From Candidula unifasciata (Eukaryota; Mollusca; Gastropoda; Stylommatophora; Geomitridae), in the NCBI GenBank assembly GCA_905116865.2, contig CAJHNH020001151.1, positions 74,501 to 138,500 on the forward strand: a stretch of DNA of 64,000 nt, written 5' to 3'. Position numbers and translations under genes: made by a program. Below the pieces are notes generated by a model. That model was not told where the DNA came from. It was given only the letters and a program-made list of their open reading frames with translations, and searched no databases. Below are positions 23,650-34,765 of the stretch, piece by piece; positions within the stretch are counted from its first letter, which is position 1, and every line of letters starts with the position of its first letter.

Positions 23650-23775
23650 CTGGTTAACAGATGATCGGTTTCCGAGCTAGGGCACGCTCGGTCGCCCGGC
23701 ATGTTGTGATGCTGTACAGTCCATCTTCTTCTTGGTCGTTTCCTACTTCTTGGTGTTTCTCCTTCTATTGTGTAC
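23650..23775 (-). mobile_element. LINE-E 3' fragment
   Basis: On the minus strand it reads TIEGETPRSRKRPRRRW then a decayed helix ending ...RPIIC*/DHLL. This is a basic post-RT tail. It has the same family as 300-450. Confidence 0.55.
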
Positions 23776-23900
23776 ACAAATATGAGAGACACTGAAAAGA
23801 CCTTTATACGAAGGGAACAGAAGGGCCCATTCCAGAGATCTCTTCCTGCCTTGACGGCGCGAGGTATTCCAGGAGTAGAGAACAGAAGAAAAGAATATCA
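23776..23900 (+). mobile_element. Fragment of an unclassified retroelement C terminus
   Basis: It encodes NMRDTEKTFIRREQKGPFQR-SLPALTARGIPGVENRR. A related stretch at 35650-35790 gives NMDR.SIRDTGKDFVRSAQK. Only these short, shared peptides support the call. Confidence 0.45.
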
Positions 23901-23929
23901 TGTACAGTCAACCGTTTGAGATGTTGGCT

Positions 23930-24560
23930 GCATTGGATCTCCAACACCATCTGTCTTTCGCCCTGTATGTACATTGTCTTTCGCGCTGTATGTACATTGG
24001 ATCTCTAACACCATCTGTCTTTGGCGTTGTATGTACATTGGATCTCTAACACCATCTGTCTTTCGCGTTGTATGTACATTGGATCTCTGTCTTTCGCGCT
24101 GTATGTACATTGGATCTCTGGCACCATCTGTCTTCGCGCTGTATGTACATTGGATCTCTACCATCTGTCTTTCGCGCTGTATGTACATTGGATCTCTAGC
24201 ACCATCCGTCTTTCGCGCTGTATGTACATAGGATCTCTAACACCATTTGTCTTTCGCGCTGTATGTACATTGGATCTCTAACACCATCTGTCTTTCGCGT
24301 TGTATGTACATTGGATCTCTAACACCATCTGTCTTTCGCGTTGTATGTACATTGGATCTCTAGCACCATCCGTCTTTCGCGCTGTATGTACATTGGATCT
24401 CTAACACCATCTGTCTTTCGCGCTGTGTGCACATTGGATCTCTAACACCATCTGTCTTTCGCGTTGTATGTACACTGGATCTCTAACACCATCTGACTTT
24501 CGCGTTGTATGTACATTGGATCTCTAACACCATCTGTCTTTCGCGTTGTATGTACATTCT
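23930..24560. repeat. 41-bp tandem repeat, about 15 copies
   Basis: The unit is TTGTATGTACATTGGATCTC plus TAACACCATCTGTCTTTCGCG. Copies alternate GCGTT/GCGCT, and two near 24075-24180 are shortened by internal deletions (loss of AACACCATCTG or of a few bases). Open frames on both strands are artefacts. Confidence 0.96.
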
Positions 24561-24569
24561 TTCAGACTG

Positions 24570-25300
24570 TTGTTTATCACTATGTTAATGTTATTCATCC
24601 ACCAGTGATGGATTTACGTATACGCTAAAAAAAGTTTCAGTTTAGGGCAACACAATATGCAAGCCAGAAGAAATTCCTTTTTTTTTTTACATGTGCACTT
24701 TTCTTATATTTTAATTTTTTTTCCTCATGGATTTTAAATGTAAAAAACAAATATTTAAGTTAACGCTTTTAGAGGACTGTTTTATAAAATTTCAGAGATT
24801 TTGCAAACATACTTTGTTTTATTTCATTTAATAATAATTAAACGAAAATATAGTTCCATTATCATTATATTTAAAAAGCGCATACATTTTAAAGGTGTTC
24901 TGGGTGAGATCCACGATAACCTCCACAGTCAAACGTTCCATTGATAGCTTGTTTAGACTCGTCTGCTGTCCGCGGGGTCTGGCTTGTCTTGCATTTACGT
25001 TTTTTTTTCCTCCAAAAAAGGGAAGGACTGTGACATAGGTTGCAGCACTCTCTAGGGGAGTTGTGGGTTAGACCCAGTTTGTAAATGTTTTTATAGTGTT
25101 AAAAGCGCTGGCGTGCTCAAATATACAACACGCGATGTGAACGGATTGCAGAAAACCCCCTTAGCAGTGTGCGAGGGTCGGGTGACTGTCCGACCAATCA
25201 GTGGCTTGCTAGTGTGTACCGTTGGGAGAATATCGTGGATCATACCGTTTTCGGAAAATCGCTTATGTAGTTTAAAACGGTGTGATCGCCAGAGCTTTAT
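24570..25300. other. No gene recognised
   Basis: A/T-rich sequence with poly-T runs near 24678 and 25004. No repeat partner or coding signal could be supported. Confidence 0.4.
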
Positions 25301-25311
25301 ATAGCTTAGGG

Positions 25312-25821
25312 AAGTGTTTCCCAACGCGGGGGCGGAGTGCAGTTATGAGGAACAATTTGGGCCGTATTCACGATTTGCGGCCCATCAACACACTTTCTCA
25401 GTCTGGTCTGGGTCAGAGGGATGTCACATTGTACTGTTTTCTTCGAAAAGAATCTCTCATGGGACCAAGGGTTTGGGTTAGGGCCAACTATAGAAGTTCT
25501 GGGGTCGTTAAAAGCTGTGTCGTCATGTAGTAAAGAGCACGCAATGTCGGCGCTAATGTTATTGGACGCAAGATAACCTGACACCCCTCTGACGTCTGAG
25601 AAAGCATGAATGAAAGGTCAGCCAGTGTGTAGATGGGCCAGGGAACGAGAATATGACCACTATTTGATTGTTGTGTGTGTGGGGGGGGGGGGGGGGGGTA
25701 AAATGGACCCATAACCAAAGTTTAGGTTACCAAAAGGATGGGGGGGGGGGGGGGGGGGGGCAAAAGAGAATCTTAGAAAGGCTCAGGTGGGGTATTACAT
25801 AAAAAGGGTCGGGAAACACTG
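25312..25821. mobile_element. Non-autonomous hAT-like element
   Basis: The ends AAGTGTTTCCCAACGC and GGTCGGGAAACACTG are inverted versions of CAGTGTTTCCC(A/G)AC. The candidate 8-bp flanks (25304-25311 GCTTAGGG, 25822-25829 GATTTGGT) match only 5 of 8, so the duplication is eroded or mis-set. The interior holds two long G-runs (25681-25699, 25741-25760) and no transposase. Confidence 0.65.
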
Positions 25822-26689
25822 GATTTGGTTCTCATCAAGTCTAAATCTGCCCCTGCCTTCCACTTGTACTCCTGTCTGCCTTCTGCTCATTTGCCTGTAA
25901 CATTTCCCTCGAGAAATTATTTACAGTACACAAAACAGAAGGCTGTTGACAGACAAGAAGGAAGACATACGCTACACACCAGGGAATGTAAGAATAAAAC
26001 ACTTGTGACTGACAAAAGTTCACGAGGATGATTGGGAATTCATGAAGCTCACAAGAGGTACGGTCTAATCGACAGACAGTCAAAGGGCCAGTTCGGTTTC
26101 TGCCACCGTCTTGTTCAGACACGTCTTTTCTTGTTGGATTACACTTGTTCGAGTGTGTATAACTGATAAACATTCTAAAGGAATATACATGCTCCTTATG
26201 GAACATATTGTGATGACTTATCTTTAAGGCGGACATAATAAACATGTATATTGTATAAGTATAAACTATAACAGAGAACAATAGCATAATGCGTACTCAC
26301 AAAATCACTATCAGGCACGGTAGGCGTAACAAATTTAAAATGGAAATATGGCCGTGCAAGAGAAACTATAAAAGGAACGTTCTTAAGATAGGTCATGCCC
26401 GGCTCGCTAGCTCAGTTTGTTAAACCTGACTGCGGGGCGACCGGGTGGCGAACTTCTTGTTCTCCCAGTTTTACGGTATCTATCATGGAATCAAGACCGA
26501 AGGGTTGCGATATAGACAGAACCATACCGAGCCAAAGGGTTAACAACTCATGGTTTCTGGATATTTGAAAAAAAAAAGGTCATGATTGATATGTTGTATT
26601 CATCCATGATATTGAAAGGAATGCACAGCGTAGAGCGTAGTGGATGACTAGGCTGAGTTCACCTCAAACGCACAACATGATGATAATGG

Positions 26690-26925
26690 TGATGATGATA
26701 ATGACGCATAGGAGAATTTACAAAAGAACATCTAGAAGGAAGACGAGAGGAAGACCACGAAAGAGATAGATAAATTGTGTAACTGAAACCTGCAAAAAAA
26801 AAAAAAAAAAGAACAAATCCATCACTTAAGCCACCTGAGAAGCGCCAGACAAATAAAGGAAACCACGACACTGAGCTACTACCTGGCATCAGCGAGACGA
26901 CAAATGAAGAGTAAATAAAAAGAAG
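26690..26925 (+). mobile_element. LINE 3' end fragment with GAA tail
   Basis: The plus strand encodes RRIYKRTSRRKTRGRPRKR* then, after a poly-A interruption, NPSLKPPEKRQTNKGNHDTE-LLPGISETTNEE*. The RGRPRKR motif is typical of LINE C-terminal segments. It runs directly into the long GAA array. Confidence 0.5.
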
Positions 26926-27502
26926 AAGAAGAAGACGAAGAAGAAGATGAAGAAGAAGAAGAAGAAGAAGAAGAAGAAGGAGAAGAAAAAAAAAGAGAAG
27001 AAGAAGAAGAAGAAGAAAAAAAAAAGAAGGAGAAGGAGAAGAAGAAGGAGGAGGAGGAGGAGGGGAAGAAGAAAAAGAAGAAGAAGAAGAAGAAGAAGAA
27101 GAAGAAGAAGAAGAAGAAAAAGAAGAAGAAGAAGAAGAAGAAAAAGAAGAAAAAGAAGAAGAAGAAGAAAAAGAAGAAAAAGAAGAAAAAGAAGAAAAAG
27201 AAGAAAAAGAAGAAGAAGAAGAAGAAAAAGAAGAAGAAGAAGAAGAAAAAGAAGAAAAAGAAGAAAAAGAAGAAAAAAAAGAAGAAAGAAGAAGAAGAAG
27301 AAAAAGAAGAAAAAGAAGAAAAAGAAGAAAAAGAAGAAAAAGAAGAAAAAGAAGAAGAAGAAGAAAAAGAAGAAAAAGAAGAAAAAGAAGAAGAAGAAGA
27401 AGAAGAAGAAGAAGAAGAAGAAGAAGAAGAAGAAGAAGAAGAAGAAGAAGAAGAAGAAGAAGAAGAAGAAGAAGAAGAAGAAGAAGAAAAAGAAAAAGAA
27501 GA
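26919..27502. repeat. GAA-rich array, about 580 bp, homopurine
   Basis: This is a purely A/G strand made of (GAA)n with GAAAAA and GGAGGA variants. The 203-residue Lys/Arg frame is a shadow. Long GAA/TTC mirror repeats can form triplex DNA and stall polymerases (established for the frataxin intron). The effect here is untested. Confidence 0.97.
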
Positions 27503-27504
27503 CT

Positions 27505-27765
27505 GTCGTTGAATTCCTTAGCAGCGGATCAGATGGTTTGGAGATGTGTCAAGTCTAACTCAAATGTGCACTACTGAGAGCCTTGTCACTTAGAAACGAC
27601 ACAAGCCGAGAGAGGTGGACCACGCAAATCACGAATAGATGGAATATTTGAGGCTGGTAATACTAGCATCTTTGTAGCACACACCAAGGCTCGCACCTGA
27701 TACGTCTTCAAAGACTGACACAAAAAGTGAAAACAGTTTTGAGAACAGAAGAAGAATGCCTTATC
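27505..27765 (+). mobile_element. LINE C-terminal fragment
   Basis: Frames give RADQMVWRCVK.., then GGPRKSRIDGIFEAGNTSIF-VAHTKART and a GAAGAAGAA end. This is the usual GRPRKSWIDNI...A..LARDR post-RT pattern with several substitutions. It is separated from the previous fragment by the GAA array, so the array may lie between two different LINE insertions. Confidence 0.55.
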
Positions 27766-27779
27766 TTAAAGCCGGTTAC

Positions 27780-28060
27780 ACCACAAACAAGCAACCAAAA
27801 TACCAAACACCCTGTAACGCATTAAGAGAGTATCCGGCAATACATTTAATGAAGTTGTATGGACCGCATGAGCTCGGAGACTCCAATCTGGGTGAGTAAG
27901 CGCTCTATTTACTATGTTCAAAAATCTCTTCTATGTGTAGTTAGCTTTTCCAGTTAGCGAAAGGTAACGTAGTCAGTGATTCATTAGGGCTCATGTTTCC
28001 ATAACCAACAGCTGAGTGATAGGGTGTGAGATGGATAAGACCTGATGGTAGTATGATACT
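27780..28060. other. No feature recognised
   Basis: Short unique-looking stretch between a LINE fragment and the CTAT array. Confidence 0.4.
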
Positions 28061-28061
28061 A

Positions 28062-28685
<624 letters not shown>

Positions 28686-28769
28686 CGACCGCTTGCAATT
28701 TGTTCGTTCTTCCTGCATGTCTATCTCTCCGTCCGTCCATTCTTCCGCCAGTCAGTCGGTTAATTACAT

Positions 28770-29430
28770 ATACCTTTTGTTTTTACTCCATATTAGAATA
28801 TAAGAAACCAAAAATAAACGGTCTTTGCATTCTTTCGTTCTCGGAATTCTCCAAACTCTTCAACTTAAATTAAGTGTGTAACTTTTAACAAGAACAAGAT
28901 GGATATTACCGGAAACTATTGCAGACCCGGGCAAGCGAATCTTCTCTGTCAGAATCCCAGTACAGAACAATTACAGCTGCAATTGCACTTTAAATGCTGT
29001 TTCAAAAACAGGGCTTTTAAACGCACGTAAATTCTTATCGGTTTTAACGTTTTCTTCTTTGGCTTCATCAAATGTAATCTCCCTAGTGTGTTTTCAATAG
29101 CACATTGCGTGTTTCTTAAATGAGTGACGGGTATTCTTGTCGCACAGAAATTGTTTCCAGCGAAGTCTGTCAAGTGGTGGATGCATGTCTTTGACGTGGC
29201 GCATTGTGTTGGGAATTACTTACGGGATTGGGGGCGGGGCGGGGGGGGGGGGAATGGGGTGAACATGTGGGATCAGGCACTTAAAGTCTTTGCCTGTCCC
29301 AAAATTTGTTAAGGCTGAGTGGCTGAGGTCACCTCCACCCCCTTTCCCCCGTCCCCTACAATTTTAAGAAGACTCCTCCTTTCCTGTAGAAAATTTTCAA
29401 CAGTTTATGTGGCTCCTCTAATCATATATA
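28770..29430. other. No gene recognised
   Basis: Ordinary sequence with a G-run near 29236-29252. Short open frames lack recognisable domains. Confidence 0.4.
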
Positions 29431-29432
29431 TT

Positions 29433-29436
<4 letters not shown>

Positions 29437-29504
<68 letters not shown>

Positions 29505-29530
29505 GTGTGTGTGTGTGTGTGTGTGTATAT
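29437..29530. repeat. TA then GT dinucleotide microsatellite
   Basis: (TA)n of about 65 bp is followed by (GT)n of about 20 bp. Confidence 0.97.
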
Positions 29531-29691
29531 CCGTTTTTTTTTTAATATTATTATTAATGAGGAGTGAAACTAAAAGACATTCATCGGCGTATAATGATCC
29601 AGTATGGTGATGCACGCCGGTTTATGTGCGCGATAATAATTTGAAACATGATTAATTATTATCTGCTAATTGGAAAATGAATATAATAAAT

Positions 29692-29710
29692 TATATATAT
29701 ATATACATAC

Positions 29711-29790
<80 letters not shown>
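29692..29790. repeat. TA dinucleotide microsatellite
   Basis: About 95 bp of (TA)n with two ACATACAT interruptions near the left end. Confidence 0.97.
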
Positions 29791-29792
<2 letters not shown>

Positions 29793-30010
29793 AACGAACA
29801 TCTGCGACCGGGTCGCCCATTGGTTCGCCGTTAGACGACTTCATCGTCGGCCGGGACAGTATTTAGGTCTGTCTCCTTTGATTGCGTCAACACTGCAAGA
29901 ATTATCTTTAGAGCTAATTGGTGGCGAGAAATGTTAAGCCCTTTCATCTGGCGCACAAAACCTAGTCACAATTATAACCTAAAGGTCTCCCTTTGTGACA
30001 ATTTTTCTTC

Positions 30011-30395
30011 TTCTAAATCAGCGATTGTCAAACTCCAGGTCAGGGCCCTTTTTTTTTTGGGGGGGGGGGGAAGGGGGGGTCACACGATCCTTTCTCAAGG
30101 GTAGCATAAGACCATCGGAAAACACATATTCATTGAATCTTCAAATAAGAAGAATTGTTTGGGGGTCGCCACAACATGAGGGAACTGTGTTAAAGGGTCG
30201 CCACAACATGAGGGAACTGTGTTAAAGGGTCGCCACAACATGAGGGAACTGTGTTAAAGGGTCGCCACAACATGAGGGAACTGTGTTAAAGGGTCGCCAC
30301 AACATGAGGGAACTGTGTTAAAAGGTCGTCACAACATGAGAGAACTGTATCAAAGGGTCCCGGCATTAGGAAGGTTGAGAGCCAATGTCCTAAAT
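30011..30395 (+). mobile_element. SPIN-like hAT MITE, copy 1, with internal 32-bp array
   Basis: The element spans 30019-30387. The left end is CAGCGATTGTCAAACTCCAG and the right end AAGGTTGAGAGCCAATG. Inside are the AAGACCATCGGAAAACACATA block and GTCGCCACAACATGAGGGAA-CTGTGTTAAA units, six in tandem (about 30163-30350), then CGGCATTAGGAAGG. These blocks match the SPIN family of non-autonomous hAT transposons as I know it. Flanks TTCTAAAT and TCCTAAAT match 7 of 8, fitting a hAT duplication. It has no transposase. Confidence 0.85.
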
Positions 30396-30551
30396 CTTCA
30401 GATGCTATGGTGAACGTTAAGGTAACAGCCAGAAGGAGACACATCGGTCGATCGGTCCTCTTACCCAATAAGGACTGTAGGGTACACCAGGGAAGTATTT
30501 CGTGTAACTGTAAACGATGCCTAAATAATAACTTCTCCAGAGGTAGAAGGG

Positions 30552-30830
30552 CGGCGTCCGTGGCTATCTAGTTGCGAGTCCGACTCGTAATGTCAACGTA
30601 CCACAATTGAAGCCCACTGCTGGCTGCGTGAATTTTTATCATGGTATTGTGTGTCGCAGGTCGACCCAGCCTAATATGGGTACCAGGATGTGTCTGTCAT
30701 GGGGAAGTCAAGACACCGGCGTAATGCTGACCATAATACCCACCTAGTGGCGATTTGTCTGTAAAAATATGGGTGTTCTTTCTATGTGCCCGATGCGCCT
30801 GAAGGCGTGAAAAGGTATCTTTACGTGTTA
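30552..30830 (+). mobile_element. SINE-2 with SINE-1-like head
   Basis: The head GGGCGGCGTCCGTGGCTATC-TAGTTGCGAGTCCGACTCG has a degenerate B box. The body (GTCGCAGGTCGACCCAGCCT, TGGGGAAGTCAAGACACCGG, TAATGCTGACCATAATACCC) and 3' end (GATGCGCCTGAAGGCGTGAA) are SINE-2. The poly-tRNA head looks chimeric. Confidence 0.75.
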
Positions 30831-30834
30831 CTTC

Positions 30835-31330
30835 GAAAAGGTAAAAGACACCCGAGATACGACTTTGTTTTGTTAAAAAAAATTTAAAACATAAACTATG
30901 AATGACAAGAGGGCAATGTCTTATACCGACACAGACCGAGCCAGCGCAGTCAAATCACTTCTCTCACCTTTAAGTGACCCTTTGATCTGTTACTTTGTTA
31001 TTTTCAAGGTAGTTCGTTGTTCCCATGTTTCATCTTGCAATCGTCACGACCTCTCTTATGTTTCCTCACCTATGTTTATGTTCCAGCATCGTGTAAACAT
31101 TCAACTCCCTTCTCCTCCGTGAGAACATAGAATAAAATGCTTAACCGGCTGTCGCTGTCTCTCTGGTAGTTCTATATCAGGTAAAGTACTTGCTGGTTTT
31201 TGTTAGCGGCTGGTAGAAACATTATAGTTTCCCGGGAGACGGTTGCATTGAAGAGGTAAATCTGCAGTCTAACATTGTCTTTAACCGAACTGATGTCTAA
31301 ACTTTGGCGTCTCGTCAAAAATCATTCTCC
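30835..31330. other. No gene recognised
   Basis: An open frame at 30898-31122 has no domain I recognise and no splice or codon support. AATAAA at 31129 is isolated. Confidence 0.35.
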
Positions 31331-31369
31331 TTACACCCAATTGTGTGTGGTTTCTGTAAGTGCTAGCTC

Positions 31370-31680
31370 ATTCTGCAGACCTTCTTGTGGGGGTTCCGGT
31401 GTCCCATTGTGGGGGAAAACATGAATAGATCCACTGCCACCCTTGCAAGCATATCTTAAGAGTCGACTAACTGGAGACTTTCTTCAAAGTCGGTGTCCAT
31501 CTGCATGAGAGGCAAGGAAACAAGAGGCTACATGCAAATTAGCTAGATCTGTAACACGGATGTACACGCAATACTCATGTTCTGGGAAAAGACTAAATTT
31601 CGGAGGTGGACGAACAAACAGGACTTCCCTTCGGAGTTTACAGCTGGTGAACGAGAAAAAGAAGATTTCACAGAGCACAC
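31370..31680 (+). mobile_element. Fam-7 dispersed repeat
   Basis: GTCCCATTGTGGGGGAAAAC, a TCTTAAGAGTCGACTAACTG block, GTCGGTGTCCATCTGCATGA-GAGGCAAGGAA, TTCTGGGAAAAGAC and GAGTTTACAGCTGGTGAACG occur in the same order as at 43300-43610 (+) and 51185-51470 (-). The GCATGTCGTAAGAGTCGACT-type core resembles a motif I recall from molluscan SINE-like repeats. Its class is not established here. Confidence 0.7.
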
Positions 31681-31689
31681 TGGACGATG

Positions 31690-31925
31690 AGATAATCTTA
31701 GGAGAGTTGCCGGTCTGACAAGAAGAGAGAAAAAAAAATAAATCAGGAATTAAGAAATTAGAAGAAGACTAGGACTAGAACAACAAAGAAGATGGTTTGG
31801 CCCCCTGACGAGAATGCTCTGGTAGCAAATGAACACAGAGAAAGGGGAAGACCTTGCAAGTGATGGAGCGACCCGATCAGGAGGAAACTAACAGAAATTA
31901 GCACGAACATGTACAATGCATTGGA
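31690..31925 (+). mobile_element. LINE C-terminal fragment
   Basis: One frame reads QRRWFGPLTRMLW-like across a shift, then ERGRPCK*WSDPIRRKLTEI-STNMYNALEKAHKT. This is the RGRPxxRWxDxIRxDL helix found at LINE ORF ends. One stop and at least one frameshift are present. Confidence 0.65.
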
Positions 31926-31947
31926 AAAGGCGCACAAAACCTTACAA

Positions 31948-32092
31948 CCCCCCCCCCCCCCCCCACACCCCCCCCCCCACCCCTGAAAAAAAAAAACTCG
32001 CTGAGGTAAATGGTGGAAAAGAAGAAGAAGAAGAAGAAGAAGAAGAAGAAGAAGAAGAAGAAGAAGAAGAAGAAGAAGAAGAAGAAGAAGAC
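31948..32092. repeat. Poly-C/CCCA tract followed by (GAA)n
   Basis: A C-rich run (31948-31983) is followed, after 35 bp, by about 24 GAA triplets (32018-32092). Confidence 0.95.
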
Positions 32093-32099
32093 ACAGTTC

Positions 32100-32750
32100 A
32101 AATTAGAAGTAGTAGCTACTTTTCAAATGCTGACTTCCATATTTGCTAGTTTAATCACTTAGATCAGACAGGGCGAGTTGTAGGAACACCATAGAGCAGC
32201 CGAGATTATTAGTGCCGTAATAACAGCATTATATCTCCCTGGCGGATTAGTGCTTAAAGAACTACTAATAAGTTCGTTTTTCAAAGGACGGACTAAATCC
32301 GTCCATTTGGCTGGCAATCCTAACTAGGGCATAAAGTTTGGACAGGGCTTAAATTACGGACAACCTAACAAAAAATCACGTTGAAGTGTGTATATTGCTC
32401 GCTTAGCCACATCACATTGATAACACGTAAAGAATCTTAACACGGCGAACGGGCTCAATAGAACATATCAGACGAAAACAAGAAGCTTCTTTACTCACAG
32501 TTACTTCGGCAATTTTGTTTTAAAATGTTTCTTTTCCTGGTCTTATGTCTCAAAATGTCTGTCTAGTGGCTCAAAGAGCCCCTATGCGAATGGAATCAAA
32601 CAGGAGCAAATCACAGAAACCCCGTTCAACTGTTTAATATAAATATTGAGGTACCATACGTTACGAGCAACACAGTCCGGATTGAGTGTGTAAATCTTTG
32701 CTTCTGAATGTAGTGAATTCTCATCCTCTAGATCATCATCAGTCAACGTA
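32100..32750. other. No gene recognised
   Basis: Unique-looking sequence. No conserved open frame or repeat partner is found in this window. Confidence 0.4.
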
Positions 32751-32754
32751 AACT

Positions 32755-32985
32755 TTATAGAACGTCGTTGTCGTCATGGCATGCATGAAAGTCTCCCTAT
32801 CTCTAGCTAATTCTCCAGCAATATGTGCTTTCTTAGCAGATGCATCATCTTTAGTGTCTTGTATCCACCTACGCGGAAGCTTGCTTCTGCCTTGTTTACG
32901 GAAAGGGTACCTTCCGTCACCGTCTTCAGACCATCTTGACGTTTAACATGACCGAAAATACCTCAGCTTCCGGAACAGTGTTGTT
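32755..32985 (-). mobile_element. LINE-B-related C-terminal fragment
   Basis: The minus strand gives KLRYFRSC..SRWSEDGDG, then RKLPRRWIQDTKDDASAKKA-HIAGELARDRETFMHAMTTT. It parallels KLKYFGHIKRQDGLEK ... TRRWVQDI ... HEAGELARDRVSF of LINE-B. It is an older or sister lineage. Confidence 0.65.
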
Positions 32986-32989
32986 TATG

Positions 32990-34140
32990 AGCCAATTCTC
33001 CTCGATGTTTAGATCATATAGAATATCGGATATTTGTGATTAAATTCAGAACTATTATGTTATTATTTCTATTACTCCCTTAAATAACGCATTCACATGG
33101 TCCCGACATAGACAATGTATCAGGAGGATGAGACCTCCCCCCCCCCCTTTTCCATGTTTTCTTTGTGTCGGTAACTCTGCTTCTGATTGCCTTGTATATG
33201 AACTCTGTACGACATTCCCCGTTCGAGACAAAGTTAATCGTTAATCGAGGGTCCAACATCCAGGCAGACCGGTTGCTCCATAGCTGCTCCGTTCCCTAAC
33301 TGTGGAAATCACACACAATGTCCTTCACTCTCCCATTTGGAAGAAGAGAGAAAAACTTGCCAGTCCCAGCAAAATTTTAAAATTTACAAAGCAGAGTAAA
33401 AGTTCATAAGGCTGCTGTCAGATGTACCAACACTAACGATTCCTCACCATAATTGCAGCCCACTGTTGGCGCAAACGGCAAATCGCCAAAACCCGGCATT
33501 TCCACCCGTAAAAAAAGTGCACCCATTTCTGAACGCAATCGGCCTTACCCGCCGTGTTAATGCAATCAACAACATACAGCTGAAACAACAGAAGAAACAA
33601 AATTCCATATGAAATCCTTAGCTCACAACGAACTCAGTAGCTGGCGACAAAACCTCCCGGTCCAGAGATGAGGAATTACCTTTATTTAATTAGCAAAACC
33701 TAGCTGAAAACAAATTTTCAGAACATCAACGGTCAGCCCGCTATCGGCCATTGTGTTCGGACGTGGAGACAGTATATATTTGGATACACCTTGTTGCTAA
33801 GTCGTAAAATCTTCCAAACATCCATAAATAAGTAAATAACATAATTTAGGTCACTTTAGATATAGCCATTTTCTCATAAACAGTTTATTAAAACGGACGT
33901 TAAAAATCGCTGTCTCTTATGATTATGTTACTTTCAGAAATAATTTCCGGTCTGTCTTTGACGTAATTCCCCCAACTTGGCGCCGTGTCTGTCTCTTTGA
34001 CTTTGAACTTCCGTATTGATTTTTATTGTACTTATTTATTATTGAGGCCTTTTCATGTAGTCAAGATATCTTATTTAATTTGTGCAATGTCGCTGTGTCT
34101 AGTTTGTTTAGAAACGGAGCGGTGTTTGCCTCATTCAGTA
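32990..34140. other. No gene recognised
   Basis: Mostly unassigned sequence with a C-run at 33137-33147. No coding region is supported. Confidence 0.4.
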
Positions 34141-34149
34141 ACAGTGAAA

Positions 34150-34605
34150 GAATAAGGGAATCAAGAATTAACATCAGCGCTCTCGGGACATTCCCACACG
34201 GGCTCTGCTTCCTTCCTCTATAGCCAGCTAAGAGTCGACATGGTAAAAGTCCCAGCTGCAACCTGATTAAAAGTTCGCATACCCCCCCCCCCCCCCCCCC
34301 CCGCCCCCACACCCAGCGTGGAATATCTCCTAAAACGTCTGCTTACCCTCACTACCACATCAACAACCGAAATTACTCTTTCAGTTTATGAATACTCTGT
34401 TCTTTTGCACTGTCCTCTTGATCACAGAGAGCCCAGCGTCCACTTTATCATAAAGTAGCTAACAGTTCATAGGGAAATTGCAGCAAATCTGTCAGCTTTC
34501 TTATTACCCTGCACACCTGCATATTCTGGCCACAAAATCCACCATATGCTCTTAATGTGTGTCTTATTAAGTGATGCAAGCCACTCAAAGAGGGCCTGGC
34601 CAATC
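34150..34605 (-). mobile_element. LINE-R RNase H and C terminus, minus strand
   Basis: The minus strand encodes VIGQALFEWLASLNKTHIKS-IWWILWPEYAGVQGNKKADR-FAA. The W.P.(H)AGV.GN..AD pattern is the end of an LINE-type RNase H domain, with His replaced by Tyr. It is followed by a decayed GELxxD block and, near 34245, NQVAAGTF-TMSTL, the family C terminus. A C-run (34281-34302) interrupts it. It is truncated upstream at about 34605, where an oppositely oriented copy begins. Confidence 0.75.
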
Positions 34606-34609
34606 ACTA

Positions 34610-34765
34610 CACTCAAAGGAAAGGCAAGACGGACCCATAACCAGATTGTGACTGGTACCATCAGTATTGGAACTCTGCGAAGGCTGCTGAACATGAAGAC
34701 AAGGTACGCATGGTAATGCCCCGAGTGCTGTGATGTCAATTCTTGACTAACTCAACTCAAAGAGT
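34610..34765 (+). mobile_element. LINE-R C-terminal block, plus strand
   Basis: The plus strand reads LKGKARRTHNQIVTGTISIG-TLRRLLNMKTRYAW*CPECC-DVNS*. It is the clearest copy of the block that ends LINE-R proteins and sits head to head with the minus-strand copy. Confidence 0.75.

Noticed and set aside
23898..24281. Repeat proteins on both strands over the 41-bp array
   Set aside because: Open frames occur on both strands because of the repeat unit, with no domain.
26400..26470. tRNA-like segment (GGCTCGCTAGCTCAGTTTGT...)
   Set aside because: An A-box-like stretch is present, but no convincing T-arm or acceptor stem, and no second copy defines a SINE.
26947..27558. 203-residue Lys/Arg-rich open frame
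   Set aside because: It is a translation of the GAA homopurine array. There is no start context, no domain and no non-repeat coding sequence.
34061..34312. 83-residue open frame with Gly run on the minus strand
   Set aside because: It is the decayed C terminus of LINE-R read through a poly-C/poly-G run, not an independent gene.
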